From contig NZ_WEGK01000014.1 in assembly GCF_009604405.1 (NCBI RefSeq), positions 164,648 through 228,647 of the forward strand: DNA of 64,000 nucleotides. The letters are read 5' to 3'. Source of the DNA: Nocardia macrotermitis. Lineage in GTDB: Bacteria > Actinomycetota > Actinomycetes > Mycobacteriales > Mycobacteriaceae. The translations under genes and the position numbers were made by a program. Of this stretch, positions 57,277-64,000 are shown in pieces. Each line of letters begins with the position of its first letter. Within the stretch, counting starts at the first letter, position 1. The notes beneath the pieces were generated by a model. The model searched no databases, was not told where the DNA came from, and saw only the letters and a program-made list of their open reading frames with translations.

Positions 57277-58607
57277 CGGGGCACGAACTCGACACCGTGC
57301 CGCGAAACCCGCAGCCGTAATCCGCTGCGGCGAGCCAGAATCCGCGCGACGACGAGGGCCGCCAACGCGGACACCGCGCCACACGCGAACAACCCGATCC
57401 GTGGCCCGAACCGCTCGGTCACCCAGCCGACGATCGGTCCGCCGATCGGCGTGCCGCCGGTGAACACCATCATGTACAGCGACATCACCCGCCCGCGCAT
57501 CGCCGCCTCGGTACCGAGCTGAACCATGGAATTACTCGAGGTGTTGAACGTCATCCCGAGCAGCCCCACGATGGTCAACCCAGCGGCGAACACCCAGTAC
57601 TCCGGCGCGAACGCGGTCACCGATTCGAGCACCCCGAAGGCCACCGCCGCGAACACGATCATCCGCAACCGCATCTTGCCGCGCCGGGAGGCCAGCAGCG
57701 CGCCCACCAGCGAGCCGACCGCCAACGCGGTATTGAGCAGACCGTAGCGCCCGGCGTCGATGTGGAAGATGTCGTACGCGAAGCCGGAAAGCACTGTGGG
57801 GAAGTTGAATCCGAACGTCCCGATGAAGCCGACCAGCACGATCGGCCAGATCAGTTCCGGCCGGGCCCGCACATAGGCGAGCCCTTCGCGCAGTTGGCCT
57901 TTCTCGCGTGGCACGCGCGGCATGATGTGTAATTCGTTGGGCCGCATCAATAGCAGTCCGCCGATCACCGCGGCGAAGGACAGGGCGTTGATCGCGAAGG
58001 CCCAGCCCGAGCCGACCGCCGCGATCACCGCACCGGCCACCGCGGGTCCGATCAGCCGGGCGGTTTGGAAGTTGGCGGCGTTCAGGCTGACCGCGTTGCG
58101 CAGTTGCCCGCGCGAGACCATCTCCGAGACGAACGTCTGCCGGGTCGGGTTGTCCACCACCGTGACCATGCCCAGCAGCAGGGCCAGCAGGTAGACGTGC
58201 CACACGTGCACCGCATCGGTCAGCGTGAGGACCGCGAGCACCGCGGCCAGCACCCCCATGGCGGCCTGGGTGAGGATCAGCAGCCGGCGTTTGCGGAAGC
58301 GATCCGCGATCACCCCGCCGTAGAGGCCGAACAGCAGCATCGGCAGGAACTGCATGGCGGTGGTGATGCCGACGGCGAAGGAACTGCCGGTCAGGCTCAG
58401 GACCAGCCAGTCCTGGGCGATGCGCTGCATCCAGGTGCCGGTATTGGAAACCACTTGGCCGAGGAAGAAATAGCGGTAGTTGCGGACTCGCAGGGAGGTG
58501 AACATGCCCACACGCGAGCGGCTGGGCGGCACCAGGTCGGTGGAGTCCGGATCAGTGTTCGGGGTGTTGTGGGTGGGGTCCTTCTCGTCGGTGTCGCTCG
58601 ATCTCAC
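57048..58607 (-). CDS. MFS exporter (EntS/MFS_3-like)
   Basis: A 519-residue major facilitator with twelve hydrophobic segments. Typical stretches are YFFLGQVVSNTGTWMQRIAQ, ADRFRKRRLLILTQAA (loop 2-3 motif) and VDNPTRQTFVSEMVSRGQLR, as in the EntS/MFS_3 drug or siderophore exporter group. The C-terminal about 70 residues are a low-complexity tail with 8-residue periodicity (KVAPAGVPEAVAVTVTEVAP), encoded by the opposite strand of the minisatellite that ends the phosphodiesterase gene. A MarR regulator is encoded 54 bp upstream on the same strand and probably controls it. Confidence 0.87.
   Translation of the reverse strand: MRSSDTDEKDPTHNTPNTDPDSTDLVPPSRSRVGMFTSLRVRNYRYFFLGQVVSNTGTWMQRIAQDWLVLSLTGSSFAVGITTAMQFLPMLLFGLYGGVIADRFRKRRLLILTQAAMGVLAAVLAVLTLTDAVHVWHVYLLALLLGMVTVVDNPTRQTFVSEMVSRGQLRNAVSLNAANFQTARLIGPAVAGAVIAAVGSGWAFAINALSFAAVIGGLLLMRPNELHIMPRVPREKGQLREGLAYVRARPELIWPIVLVGFIGTFGFNFPTVLSGFAYDIFHIDAGRYGLLNTALAVGSLVGALLASRRGKMRLRMIVFAAVAFGVLESVTAFAPEYWVFAAGLTIVGLLGMTFNTSSNSMVQLGTEAAMRGRVMSLYMMVFTGGTPIGGPIVGWVTERFGPRIGLFACGAVSALAALVVARILARRSGLRLRVSRHGVEFVPRQSAVARAEVASTAVSKVAPAGVPEAVAVTVTEVAPAEEPEVAPAAVSRSARAAVSRSAPVVVMSGTNCSSAVHAP
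57103..57270. repeat. 24-bp minisatellite in two convergent genes
   Basis: Seven imperfect 24-bp units (57103, 57127, 57151, 57175, 57199, 57223, 57247). On the plus strand they encode ALRETAAR, ALRDTAAG, ATSGSSAG, ATSVTVTA, TASGTPAG, ATFETAVE, ATSARATA. On the minus strand they encode the 8-residue repeats at the end of the MFS protein. Confidence 0.8.
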
Positions 58608-58661
58608 GTACTGCCTCTCCGGGTCGCGATGGGCTCGGTCGCGGTTCCGGACGTTCGGCAG

Positions 58662-59099
58662 TCACAGCTGCGCGAGACGTTCCAGCACCGGAGCGGCCGA
58701 ACGCACCAGCGCCCACTCCTCCTCCGTGAGCTCGCCGACCAGGTCCGCCAACCAGGCGTCCCGCAGTCGACGGCTCTGCTCCAAGATCTCCGCGGCGGGC
58801 TCGGTGGCGATGACGAGCACCTGCCGCCGGTCCTGCGGATGTGGGTCGCGCCGGACCAGCCCCTTGTCCTCCAGCAGCGCGATGATCCGGGTCATCGACG
58901 GCGGCTGGACGTGTTCCTGACGGGCCAGCTCACCCGGAGTCGCCGGGCCGGTGCGGGAAAGTGTTGCCAGGACCTGCATCTCGGTCGAGCTCAGGGTGTG
59001 CTCGACCCGTTGGTGACGCAGGCGGCGAGCCAGCCGCATGACCGACGCCCGAAGCGTGGTCACCGTGGCGAGATCGTCCTCGGAAATCCTTCCACCCAC
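58662..59099 (-). CDS. MarR-family transcription regulator
   Basis: A 145-residue MarR protein with the winged HTH (LSSTEMQVLATLSRTGPATP, PSMTRIIALLEDKGLVRRDP, HPQDRRQVLVIATE) and flanking dimerisation helices. It precedes the MFS exporter on the same strand, the usual arrangement for a drug-responsive repressor and its pump. GTG at 59099 lacks a clear ribosome-binding site; the upstream region is AT-rich with TTAG/CTAA half-sites. Confidence 0.88.
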   Translation of the reverse strand: MGGRISEDDLATVTTLRASVMRLARRLRHQRVEHTLSSTEMQVLATLSRTGPATPGELARQEHVQPPSMTRIIALLEDKGLVRRDPHPQDRRQVLVIATEPAAEILEQSRRLRDAWLADLVGELTEEEWALVRSAAPVLERLAQL

Positions 59100-59215
59100 G
59101 CTTATTAGTTTACCTCATTAGGGTGTCTAAGTTAATTTCGGTGGCGGGTGACCCACGTCTCGGAACCCTGGTCGGGCCCGGTCCGGGGTGAAGCGCGATT
59201 CGGCGATACGGGAAT
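59100..59215. promoter_or_regulatory. Divergent promoter region of marR and thioesterase gene
   Basis: An AT-rich stretch at 59101-59138 contains TTAG at 59105, CATTAG at 59116, CTAAG at 59128 and TTAATT, in a locally symmetrical arrangement that suits a MarR operator. It sits directly before the marR start. Confidence 0.5.
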
Positions 59216-60010
59216 ATGGGACACATGAGCGATATGCCGTCCATGTTCACCGTCGACGACGATGGGCGTTACGTCCCGAAGAAGTGGGCGTACGGCCGTT
59301 GGGGAGCGGACATGCTCAACGGTCCCGCGGTCTGCGCGGCGGCGGCGCGGTCACTCGAGCGCGAGCACGGTCTGGACGGGTTCGTGCCGGCGCGATTCAC
59401 CATCGATCTGTTCAAGGCGGCCAAGGGGCAGCCGCTCGAGGTGCGGACCGAGGTGGTGCGCGCGGGACGTCGGGTGCACGTGACCGCGGCCAAGGTGATG
59501 CAGGGTGAGGTGGAGGTCGCCGAGGCGCGGCTGGTGCAGTTGCGTGCCACCGACGCGCCGCCGGGAGACGAATGGCATTCGGAGCATCCGTTCGACCCGC
59601 CGGCCGACGCGGGTCTGGACTGGTGGCATCGCAGCGACCACGAGTGGTCCACGAGCATGGCCGATCATCAGAACTCCGGGCGCAAGAGTCTGTGGATCGT
59701 GCCATTGACCGCGGTCGAGGGGGAGGAGCGGAGTCCGTTCGTGCAGGCGGTGATCGCCGCGGAGTCGACGAGTCTGGTGACCAACTGGGGGTCGCAGGGG
59801 GTCGGGTACATCAACGCGGATCTGACTGTCGCGCTGGATCGGTTGCCGGTGGGGGATCGGATCGGTCTGCACGCCGAGACGCACATGACGGCCAATGGGT
59901 TGTCGGTCGGGACGGCGACGTTGTTCGATTCGAGCGGGCCGATCGGGACGGGGATGGTTACCGCGGTGTCGAATGCCGCTGCGCAGATCGACTTTTCGGG
60001 CGACAAGTAG
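59216..60010 (+). CDS. Double-hotdog acyl-CoA thioesterase family protein
   Basis: A 264-residue protein of the thioesterase-like superfamily with two hotdog halves (first around GFVPARFTIDLFKAAKGQPL, second around LTVALDRLPVGDRIGLHAET). It should hydrolyse an acyl-CoA; the chain length is unknown. The conserved catalytic Asp of TesB proteins could lie in INADLTVAL. ATG at 59216 or 59225 is possible; neither has a strong ribosome-binding site. Divergent from marR. Confidence 0.78.
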   Translation: MGHMSDMPSMFTVDDDGRYVPKKWAYGRWGADMLNGPAVCAAAARSLEREHGLDGFVPARFTIDLFKAAKGQPLEVRTEVVRAGRRVHVTAAKVMQGEVEVAEARLVQLRATDAPPGDEWHSEHPFDPPADAGLDWWHRSDHEWSTSMADHQNSGRKSLWIVPLTAVEGEERSPFVQAVIAAESTSLVTNWGSQGVGYINADLTVALDRLPVGDRIGLHAETHMTANGLSVGTATLFDSSGPIGTGMVTAVSNAAAQIDFSGDK

Positions 60011-60118
60011 TCGCTCGCCGCGGGCTCGATCGGTCGCGGGAGCGGTCTCGCGCCGGATTCGGTTGAGGTGCGGGGCTTTTGGGCGTGCGGCCCGATGCCG
60101 AGTGCCTCGGGCCGCAGT

Positions 60119-63100
60119 TCAGTGGGCGCCTTGCGCCGGAGTCCGGGTGAAGCGGAGCGTGACCAGCTGGAAGGGCCTGAGTTGCAGGCGGACTCCGGTG
60201 TCTCCTTCGGTGTGGGCTGAAACATCCTCGGGGACAGGGCGTTCGAGGAGGTCGCAGAGCTGCAAGCCGGAGTATTCGAATCCGGGGGTGATCAGGGCGG
60301 TGGCGCGGCCGCCGTCGGCCTCGTAGACGCGCAGGACGATATCGCCGCTGCGGTCGTCGGCGAGTTTGATCGCGCTGGCGACCACGGCGTCGTTGTCGAT
60401 GGTGAACAGCGGGGCGACGGGGGTGGCGACGCCGCGACGCGGGGTGGTCAGGTTGACGCGGTAGCCCTCGCGGACCGCGTCGGTGATGTTCGCGCCGGGA
60501 ATCAGCATGTGGCGGAAGCGATGTGGGCCCTGGTCGGCGTGCGGGTCGGGGAAGCGGGGTGCGCGCAGCAGGGAGGCGCGCACGGTGGTGGTGGTTCCGG
60601 CGTCGGGGCGGACGGTGCGGGTGACGTCGTGGCCGTAGGTGCCGTCGTTGACCAGGGCGACGCCCCAGCCGGGTTCGGCGAGATGGATGAAGCGGTGGTT
60701 GCACGCCTCGAAACGCGCGTATTCCCAACTGGTATTGGTGTGGGTCGGGCGGAACATGTGCCCGAACTGGGTTTCCGAGGCGTAGCGGTCGGCGTGAATG
60801 TCCAGGGGGAAGGCGAGTTTCAGGAATTTCTCGGTCTCGTGCCAGTCCACGCCGGTGTCGATGTGCAGGGCTCCGTCGCGCAGGGACAGGGTCTGTTCGA
60901 CGGTGGAGGAGCCGAACGAGCGGCCGATCCGCACCACTGCGCCTGATCGTGAATCCGGCTGTACAGCAAGGAAATCCGCGTCGGTGAGGTCGGTGACGCG
61001 GTTGCGGTGGAACCGGTCGACGTCCCAGGCGTCCCATTCGTTGGGCAGGTCGGGGTGTAGTTGCAGCAGGTTCGCGGTCGCGCCCGGCGGGAGTGTTTCG
61101 CGTTGGCGGGTGAGGTCGAAGGCGGAGACGACGAGGCCGCATGCGTCGATCTCGACTCGAATCAGGCTGTCGTCCATGACATATCCGCCCTCGGCGCGTT
61201 TGGTCACCACACACGGGTGGTGCGGCTGCGCCGGGCCCGCCGCGCCCGCCGGGATCGAAAACCATTCGTGCGGTGCGGGATTGAAGAGGTTCGGTCCGGC
61301 CTCTTCGCCGCCGAGCGTCCACTGCGCCTGTTCGATGATCGCGGTCAGTTCCCGGGCCACCTCGGCGTGCGCCTGCTCGGTCTCCTGGTGCACCCAGGCG
61401 ATGGACGATCCGGGCAGCACATCGTGGAACTGGTTCAGCAGCACCACTTTCCAGATTCGGTCCAGATCCTCGTACGGGTACTCGGCGGCGGTGCGGACCG
61501 TCGCGGTGGCGGCCCACAACTCGGCCTCGCGCAGCAGATGTTCACTGCGCCGGTTGCCCTGTTTGGTGCCGGCCTGACTGGTCAGCGTGCCGCGATGCAG
61601 TTCGAGATACAGCTCGCCCACCCACACCGGCGGGTCGGTGTATTCGGCCTCGGCGCGGTCGAAGAAGTCGGCGGGATCGGTCCACACCACCTTCGGCGAA
61701 CCTTCGAGGTTTCGCATGCGGGCGGCCATGGCGATCATCTCGCGCGTCGTCCCGCCGCCGCCGTCGCCGAAGCCGGTCGGCGCGAGCGAGGTCGACGCGC
61801 GCCCCTTGTCCTTGAAATTGCGTGCGGCATGGGCGATTTCGCGACCCATCATCGAACAGTTGTAGGTGTCGACGGGCGGGAAATGGGTGAAGATCCGGGT
61901 GCCGTCGATACCCTCCCACAGGAAGGTGTGGTGCGGGAACTGGTTGGTGCGGCTCCAGGAGATCTTCTGCGTGAGCAGCCGGGTGCATCCGGCCGCGCGA
62001 ATGATCTGCGGCAGCCCGGCGGCGAAGCCGAACGTGTCCGGCAGCCACACCTCGCGGATCTCGGTGCCGAATTCCTCGAGGAAGAAACGTTTGCCGTGGA
62101 CGAACTGCCGCGCCATCGCCTCCGAACCCGGCATGTTCGTATCCGCCTCGACCCACATACCGCCGGTGGGTACGAACCGGCCCTCCTGCACGGCCTTGCG
62201 CACCTTCGCGTAGATCTCCGGCCGGTGCCGGGCGAGCAGATCGTATTGCGCCGCTTGGGACATCGTGTAGACGAATTCGGGTGCGTCGGCCAGCAGCGCG
62301 GACATGTTGGCGGTGGTGCGGGCGATCTTGCGGACCGTTTCGCGCAGCGGCCACAGCCACGCGGTGTCGATGTGCGCGTGTCCGACCGCGCAGACCGTGT
62401 GCGCGGAGGGAACGGCCGGGGCGGCGAGCACCTCGGTCAGGCAGGCGCGGGCGGCGGACGCGGTGGCGTTCACGTTCTGGAGATCGATGGCGTCCAGGGC
62501 GCGTTCGATGGCGCGGGCGATGTCGTAACGTCGCGCGGGATTGTCCGGCATCTCGTGCATGAGTTCGCCGAGCACCTCGAGATCCTGGACCAGCTCCCAG
62601 ACCTCCTCGTCGAAGATCGCCAGCTCCAGCCGCCCCAACCGGTACAGCGGCTCGTCACCGGCGGTGGTCCGATCGCCCAGCGGCGTCGGTCCGGGAAACG
62701 GCACCATCGGATTCGACGCCGCCTCGACATGCAGCAGCACCCGTTCGCCCCCGACCGCGGGCGCGGCCACCCGAACCCAACTGTTCTGCGGATGCAACCC
62801 CTTCACCGGCGACCCGTCCGCCCGATACACCAGCCCCTCGCACTGGAAACCGGCCATCCCCGAATCGAACCCGAGATCGATCACCGCCTCCACAACCCGC
62901 CCCGCCCACTCCACCGGCACCGCCCCTTCGACGGTCAACCAACTCGTTCCCCAGGGCGCACCCCACCGCGCACCCGATTCGATCGGCGTACGCGGCGCGG
63001 CAATCCCCTCGGCCACCGGCACCGGCTCTCCGGGCGCGACCCACACACTCGCGGCCAGTGGCCTGGACTCCGCGTGAATCGCCGGAACGATTCGTTCGGC

Positions 63101-63148
63101 GAGGACGCGCGCGAGGCGACCTTCGATCAACAGGCGGTCATCGTGCAT
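60119..63148 (-). CDS. Alpha-mannosidase, glycoside hydrolase family 38
   Basis: A 1009-residue cytosolic GH38 alpha-mannosidase. The zinc-binding start of the catalytic domain AVGHAHIDTAWLWPLRET lies near residues 254-271 and the nucleophile Asp in WLPDTFGF near 367-374; a further zinc His is in the FTHFPPVDTYN region near 435. An N-terminal beta domain and a C-terminal beta-sandwich (QTLSLRDGALHIDTGVDWHE) complete the usual layout. In mycobacteria such enzymes are linked to mannoglycan turnover. ATG at 63148 has GGGAG 8 nt upstream; an ATG-less extension to 63196 is less likely. The gene is convergent with the thioesterase gene. Confidence 0.9.
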   Translation of the reverse strand: MHDDRLLIEGRLARVLAERIVPAIHAESRPLAASVWVAPGEPVPVAEGIAAPRTPIESGARWGAPWGTSWLTVEGAVPVEWAGRVVEAVIDLGFDSGMAGFQCEGLVYRADGSPVKGLHPQNSWVRVAAPAVGGERVLLHVEAASNPMVPFPGPTPLGDRTTAGDEPLYRLGRLELAIFDEEVWELVQDLEVLGELMHEMPDNPARRYDIARAIERALDAIDLQNVNATASAARACLTEVLAAPAVPSAHTVCAVGHAHIDTAWLWPLRETVRKIARTTANMSALLADAPEFVYTMSQAAQYDLLARHRPEIYAKVRKAVQEGRFVPTGGMWVEADTNMPGSEAMARQFVHGKRFFLEEFGTEIREVWLPDTFGFAAGLPQIIRAAGCTRLLTQKISWSRTNQFPHHTFLWEGIDGTRIFTHFPPVDTYNCSMMGREIAHAARNFKDKGRASTSLAPTGFGDGGGGTTREMIAMAARMRNLEGSPKVVWTDPADFFDRAEAEYTDPPVWVGELYLELHRGTLTSQAGTKQGNRRSEHLLREAELWAATATVRTAAEYPYEDLDRIWKVVLLNQFHDVLPGSSIAWVHQETEQAHAEVARELTAIIEQAQWTLGGEEAGPNLFNPAPHEWFSIPAGAAGPAQPHHPCVVTKRAEGGYVMDDSLIRVEIDACGLVVSAFDLTRQRETLPPGATANLLQLHPDLPNEWDAWDVDRFHRNRVTDLTDADFLAVQPDSRSGAVVRIGRSFGSSTVEQTLSLRDGALHIDTGVDWHETEKFLKLAFPLDIHADRYASETQFGHMFRPTHTNTSWEYARFEACNHRFIHLAEPGWGVALVNDGTYGHDVTRTVRPDAGTTTTVRASLLRAPRFPDPHADQGPHRFRHMLIPGANITDAVREGYRVNLTTPRRGVATPVAPLFTIDNDAVVASAIKLADDRSGDIVLRVYEADGGRATALITPGFEYSGLQLCDLLERPVPEDVSAHTEGDTGVRLQLRPFQLVTLRFTRTPAQGAH

Positions 63149-63491
63149 GACGCTGGCTCCCATCGGACCGGGGACGTGACGAAGCTGCGTCCCCATTGTC
63201 AGCGAAGATGGTGAACTTTCCGTGCGGTGCGGTGAATTCCGGAGGGCGCGTGCGGGTTCCGGGGCTGGAGTGTGCCGGTACCGGTCGTGGGCGGGTGTCT
63301 CGCGCGTCTGTCGTCTGCGCCGGAGTGGATCTCGCGGACCAGGGCGTCGATTCGGAACTCACGAGCCGCTCGCTGGAATTCATGCAGCCGATCGAGTCCA
63401 CGTCGGCCGTAGGCGTCGCACTGGTGAGCCTCTTCCATCCTGCCGTGGCGACGATTCGCAGTCCCGCAAAGTCTCGATCGCCCTGACCAGG
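63149..63491. other. Intergenic region without supported gene
   Basis: Open frames on both strands show no ribosome-binding site and no recognisable protein. One minus-strand frame around 63350-63440 reads like a helical protein fragment (RGLDRLHEFQRAAREFRIDA) and could be a decayed gene, but this is weak. Confidence 0.4.
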
Positions 63492-63592
63492 CGGCGATGC
63501 CCCTGGGGTAGCCGGGTGATATCCCGGGGGAGCCGGTGATGTCCCGGGGCAGGCGGTGATGCCTCGGGGTAGGTGGTGATGCCCCGGGGTCA
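63492..63592. repeat. Tandem repeat of 20-21 bp, five copies
   Basis: Five imperfect copies of a 20-21-bp unit with consensus GGCGGTGATGCCCCGGGGTA follow each other directly. Each contains the palindromic core CCCCGGGG or a variant. Confidence 0.75.
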
Positions 63593-63781
63593 GGCGGCGA
63601 GGTCGCCGGGTTTTCGTTCCCGTAGCCAACGCTGGTGCGCCGCGCGTTCTCGTTCCCGGCGGGTATGGATTCGCGCGACGATCTGGGCGAGGAGTTCTGC
63701 GGCGTGGTGGCGGTGGTTGACGCGTGGGGTGCGGGTGGGGTCGATGTGGGTGGGTGCGATCCATCCCGCCGACCGGGCCAC
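63590..63781 (-). CDS. Short Arg-rich hypothetical protein, doubtful
   Basis: A 63-codon frame from GTG at 63781, with an Arg-rich helix AELLAQIVARIHTRRERERA in its second half. Composition is protein-like, but there is no clear ribosome-binding site and the 3' end runs into the tandem repeat. It may be a real small gene or a remnant. Confidence 0.3.
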   Translation of the reverse strand: MARSAGWIAPTHIDPTRTPRVNHRHHAAELLAQIVARIHTRRERERAAHQRWLRERKPGDLAA

Positions 63782-63837
63782 CCAAGATTGCCCGAAAGCC
63801 GCTGATCAGCGGCAAACAACCAATCCGAACCCGATCA

Positions 63838-63858
63838 CGCCGGGCCGCAGGCCCGGCG
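63838..63858. terminator. GC-rich hairpin
   Basis: A perfect 9-bp stem CGCCGGGCC/GGCCCGGCG with loop GCA. It has no T-run and could terminate transcription from either side. Confidence 0.45.
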
Positions 63859-63917
63859 CAAGATCCAGGCTAGCCTCGCGCATTCACCGGAATTCCGACA
63901 CCGTGTGTCGGTATGAG

Positions 63918-63989
63918 GAAAGGGTGCTCTGACCTGCGATAATTCGAGTTGTCTAGGTTCGAATATGGCAGTTGCAGGAGCACCCTTTC
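63918..63989. repeat. 12-bp inverted repeat at window edge, possible insertion-sequence end
   Basis: GAAAGGGTGCTC at 63918-63929 and GAGCACCCTTTC at 63978-63989 are perfect complements, 48 bp apart. GTGAGTCAGT directly after the right arm, with GCAGGAG upstream, could be the start of a gene that continues outside the window. The layout suggests the leader of a transposase gene or an attenuator; the window ends before this can be decided. Confidence 0.4.
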
Positions 63990-64000
63990 GGTGAGTCAGT

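Noticed and set aside
63196..63819. Several overlapping frames near the right edge as genes
   Set aside because: They overlap each other and the tandem repeat, have no start signals and contain no recognisable protein; only one short minus-strand frame was kept with low confidence.

Overview
The window is high-GC DNA with frequent GTG starts, ATGA/GTGA gene overlaps and families typical of mycolic-acid actinomycetes: two Methyltransf_19 (DUF574) SAM methyltransferases, MpaB/Lcp-type DUF2236 oxygenases, an AfsR-like NB-ARC/TPR protein and an AICE-type integrative element using an FtsK-like TraB. Nocardia or a close relative is the best guess; this is inference from gene content.

Layout. (1) 1-12150: the 3' part of a BREX type 2 phage-defence operon, in the order pglX (5' end missing), pglY, pglZ, brxD, brxHI; the last four genes start on 4-nt overlaps or a few bases after the previous stop. 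pglW would lie upstream. (2) 12157-17980: a stand-alone formyltransferase-fold protein, a small-protein/DUF6879 pair, an NB-ARC/TPR (NLR-like) protein whose N-terminus carries a short motif that recurs at the extreme C-terminus of the next, 115-residue protein (a candidate amyloid-signalling receptor/effector pair), then a SAM methyltransferase. Regions 1 and 2 together look like a defence island. (3) 18001-22274: secreted GH27 alpha-galactosidase, Tat-exported PhoX phosphatase, a small membrane-anchored protein. (4) 22514-23247: tRNA-Val(CAC) on the minus strand, then tRNA-Gly(GCC), tRNA-Cys(GCA) and tRNA-Val(GAC) on the plus strand.

(5) 23225-39353: a 16.1-kb integrative element inserted in the 3' end of tRNA-Val(GAC), bounded by 28-bp direct repeats. 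A tyrosine integrase sits next to attR and an excisionase heads a roughly 20-gene translationally coupled minus-strand operon (small membrane proteins, Replic_Relax protein, TraB/FtsK ATPase, two DUF2637 membrane proteins with C-terminal HTH, SSB, several small paralogous proteins) ending at a rho-independent terminator at 25201-25247. A divergent XRE/TPR regulator and a HAD phosphatase lie between xis and int. A 1.2-kb non-coding block at the left end holds perfect nested inverted repeats and paired operators. No classical Rep protein is visible.

(6) 39610-53172: MerR regulator; a Baeyer-Villiger-type monooxygenase overlapped by a CofH-like radical-SAM homologue that has lost its cluster cysteines; second SAM methyltransferase; TetR regulator; acyl-CoA ligase; MpaB-family protein and Lcp-like (rubber oxygenase family) protein; a redox operon (small secreted protein, ApbE, ferric-reductase-like membrane protein, NuoF/SLBB protein, ferredoxin); a 34-codon peptide gene; a wrecked alpha/beta hydrolase. 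TetR and the Lcp-like gene share an operator-like sequence. (7) 53454-64000: LMW-phosphatase/arsenate-reductase-like fusion, small membrane protein, permuted NlpC/P60-like protein, nucleotidyltransferase, phosphodiesterase and MFS exporter whose convergent 3' ends overlap over a 24-bp minisatellite, MarR, thioesterase, GH38 alpha-mannosidase, then mostly non-coding DNA with a 20-21-bp tandem repeat and a possible insertion-sequence end at the window edge.
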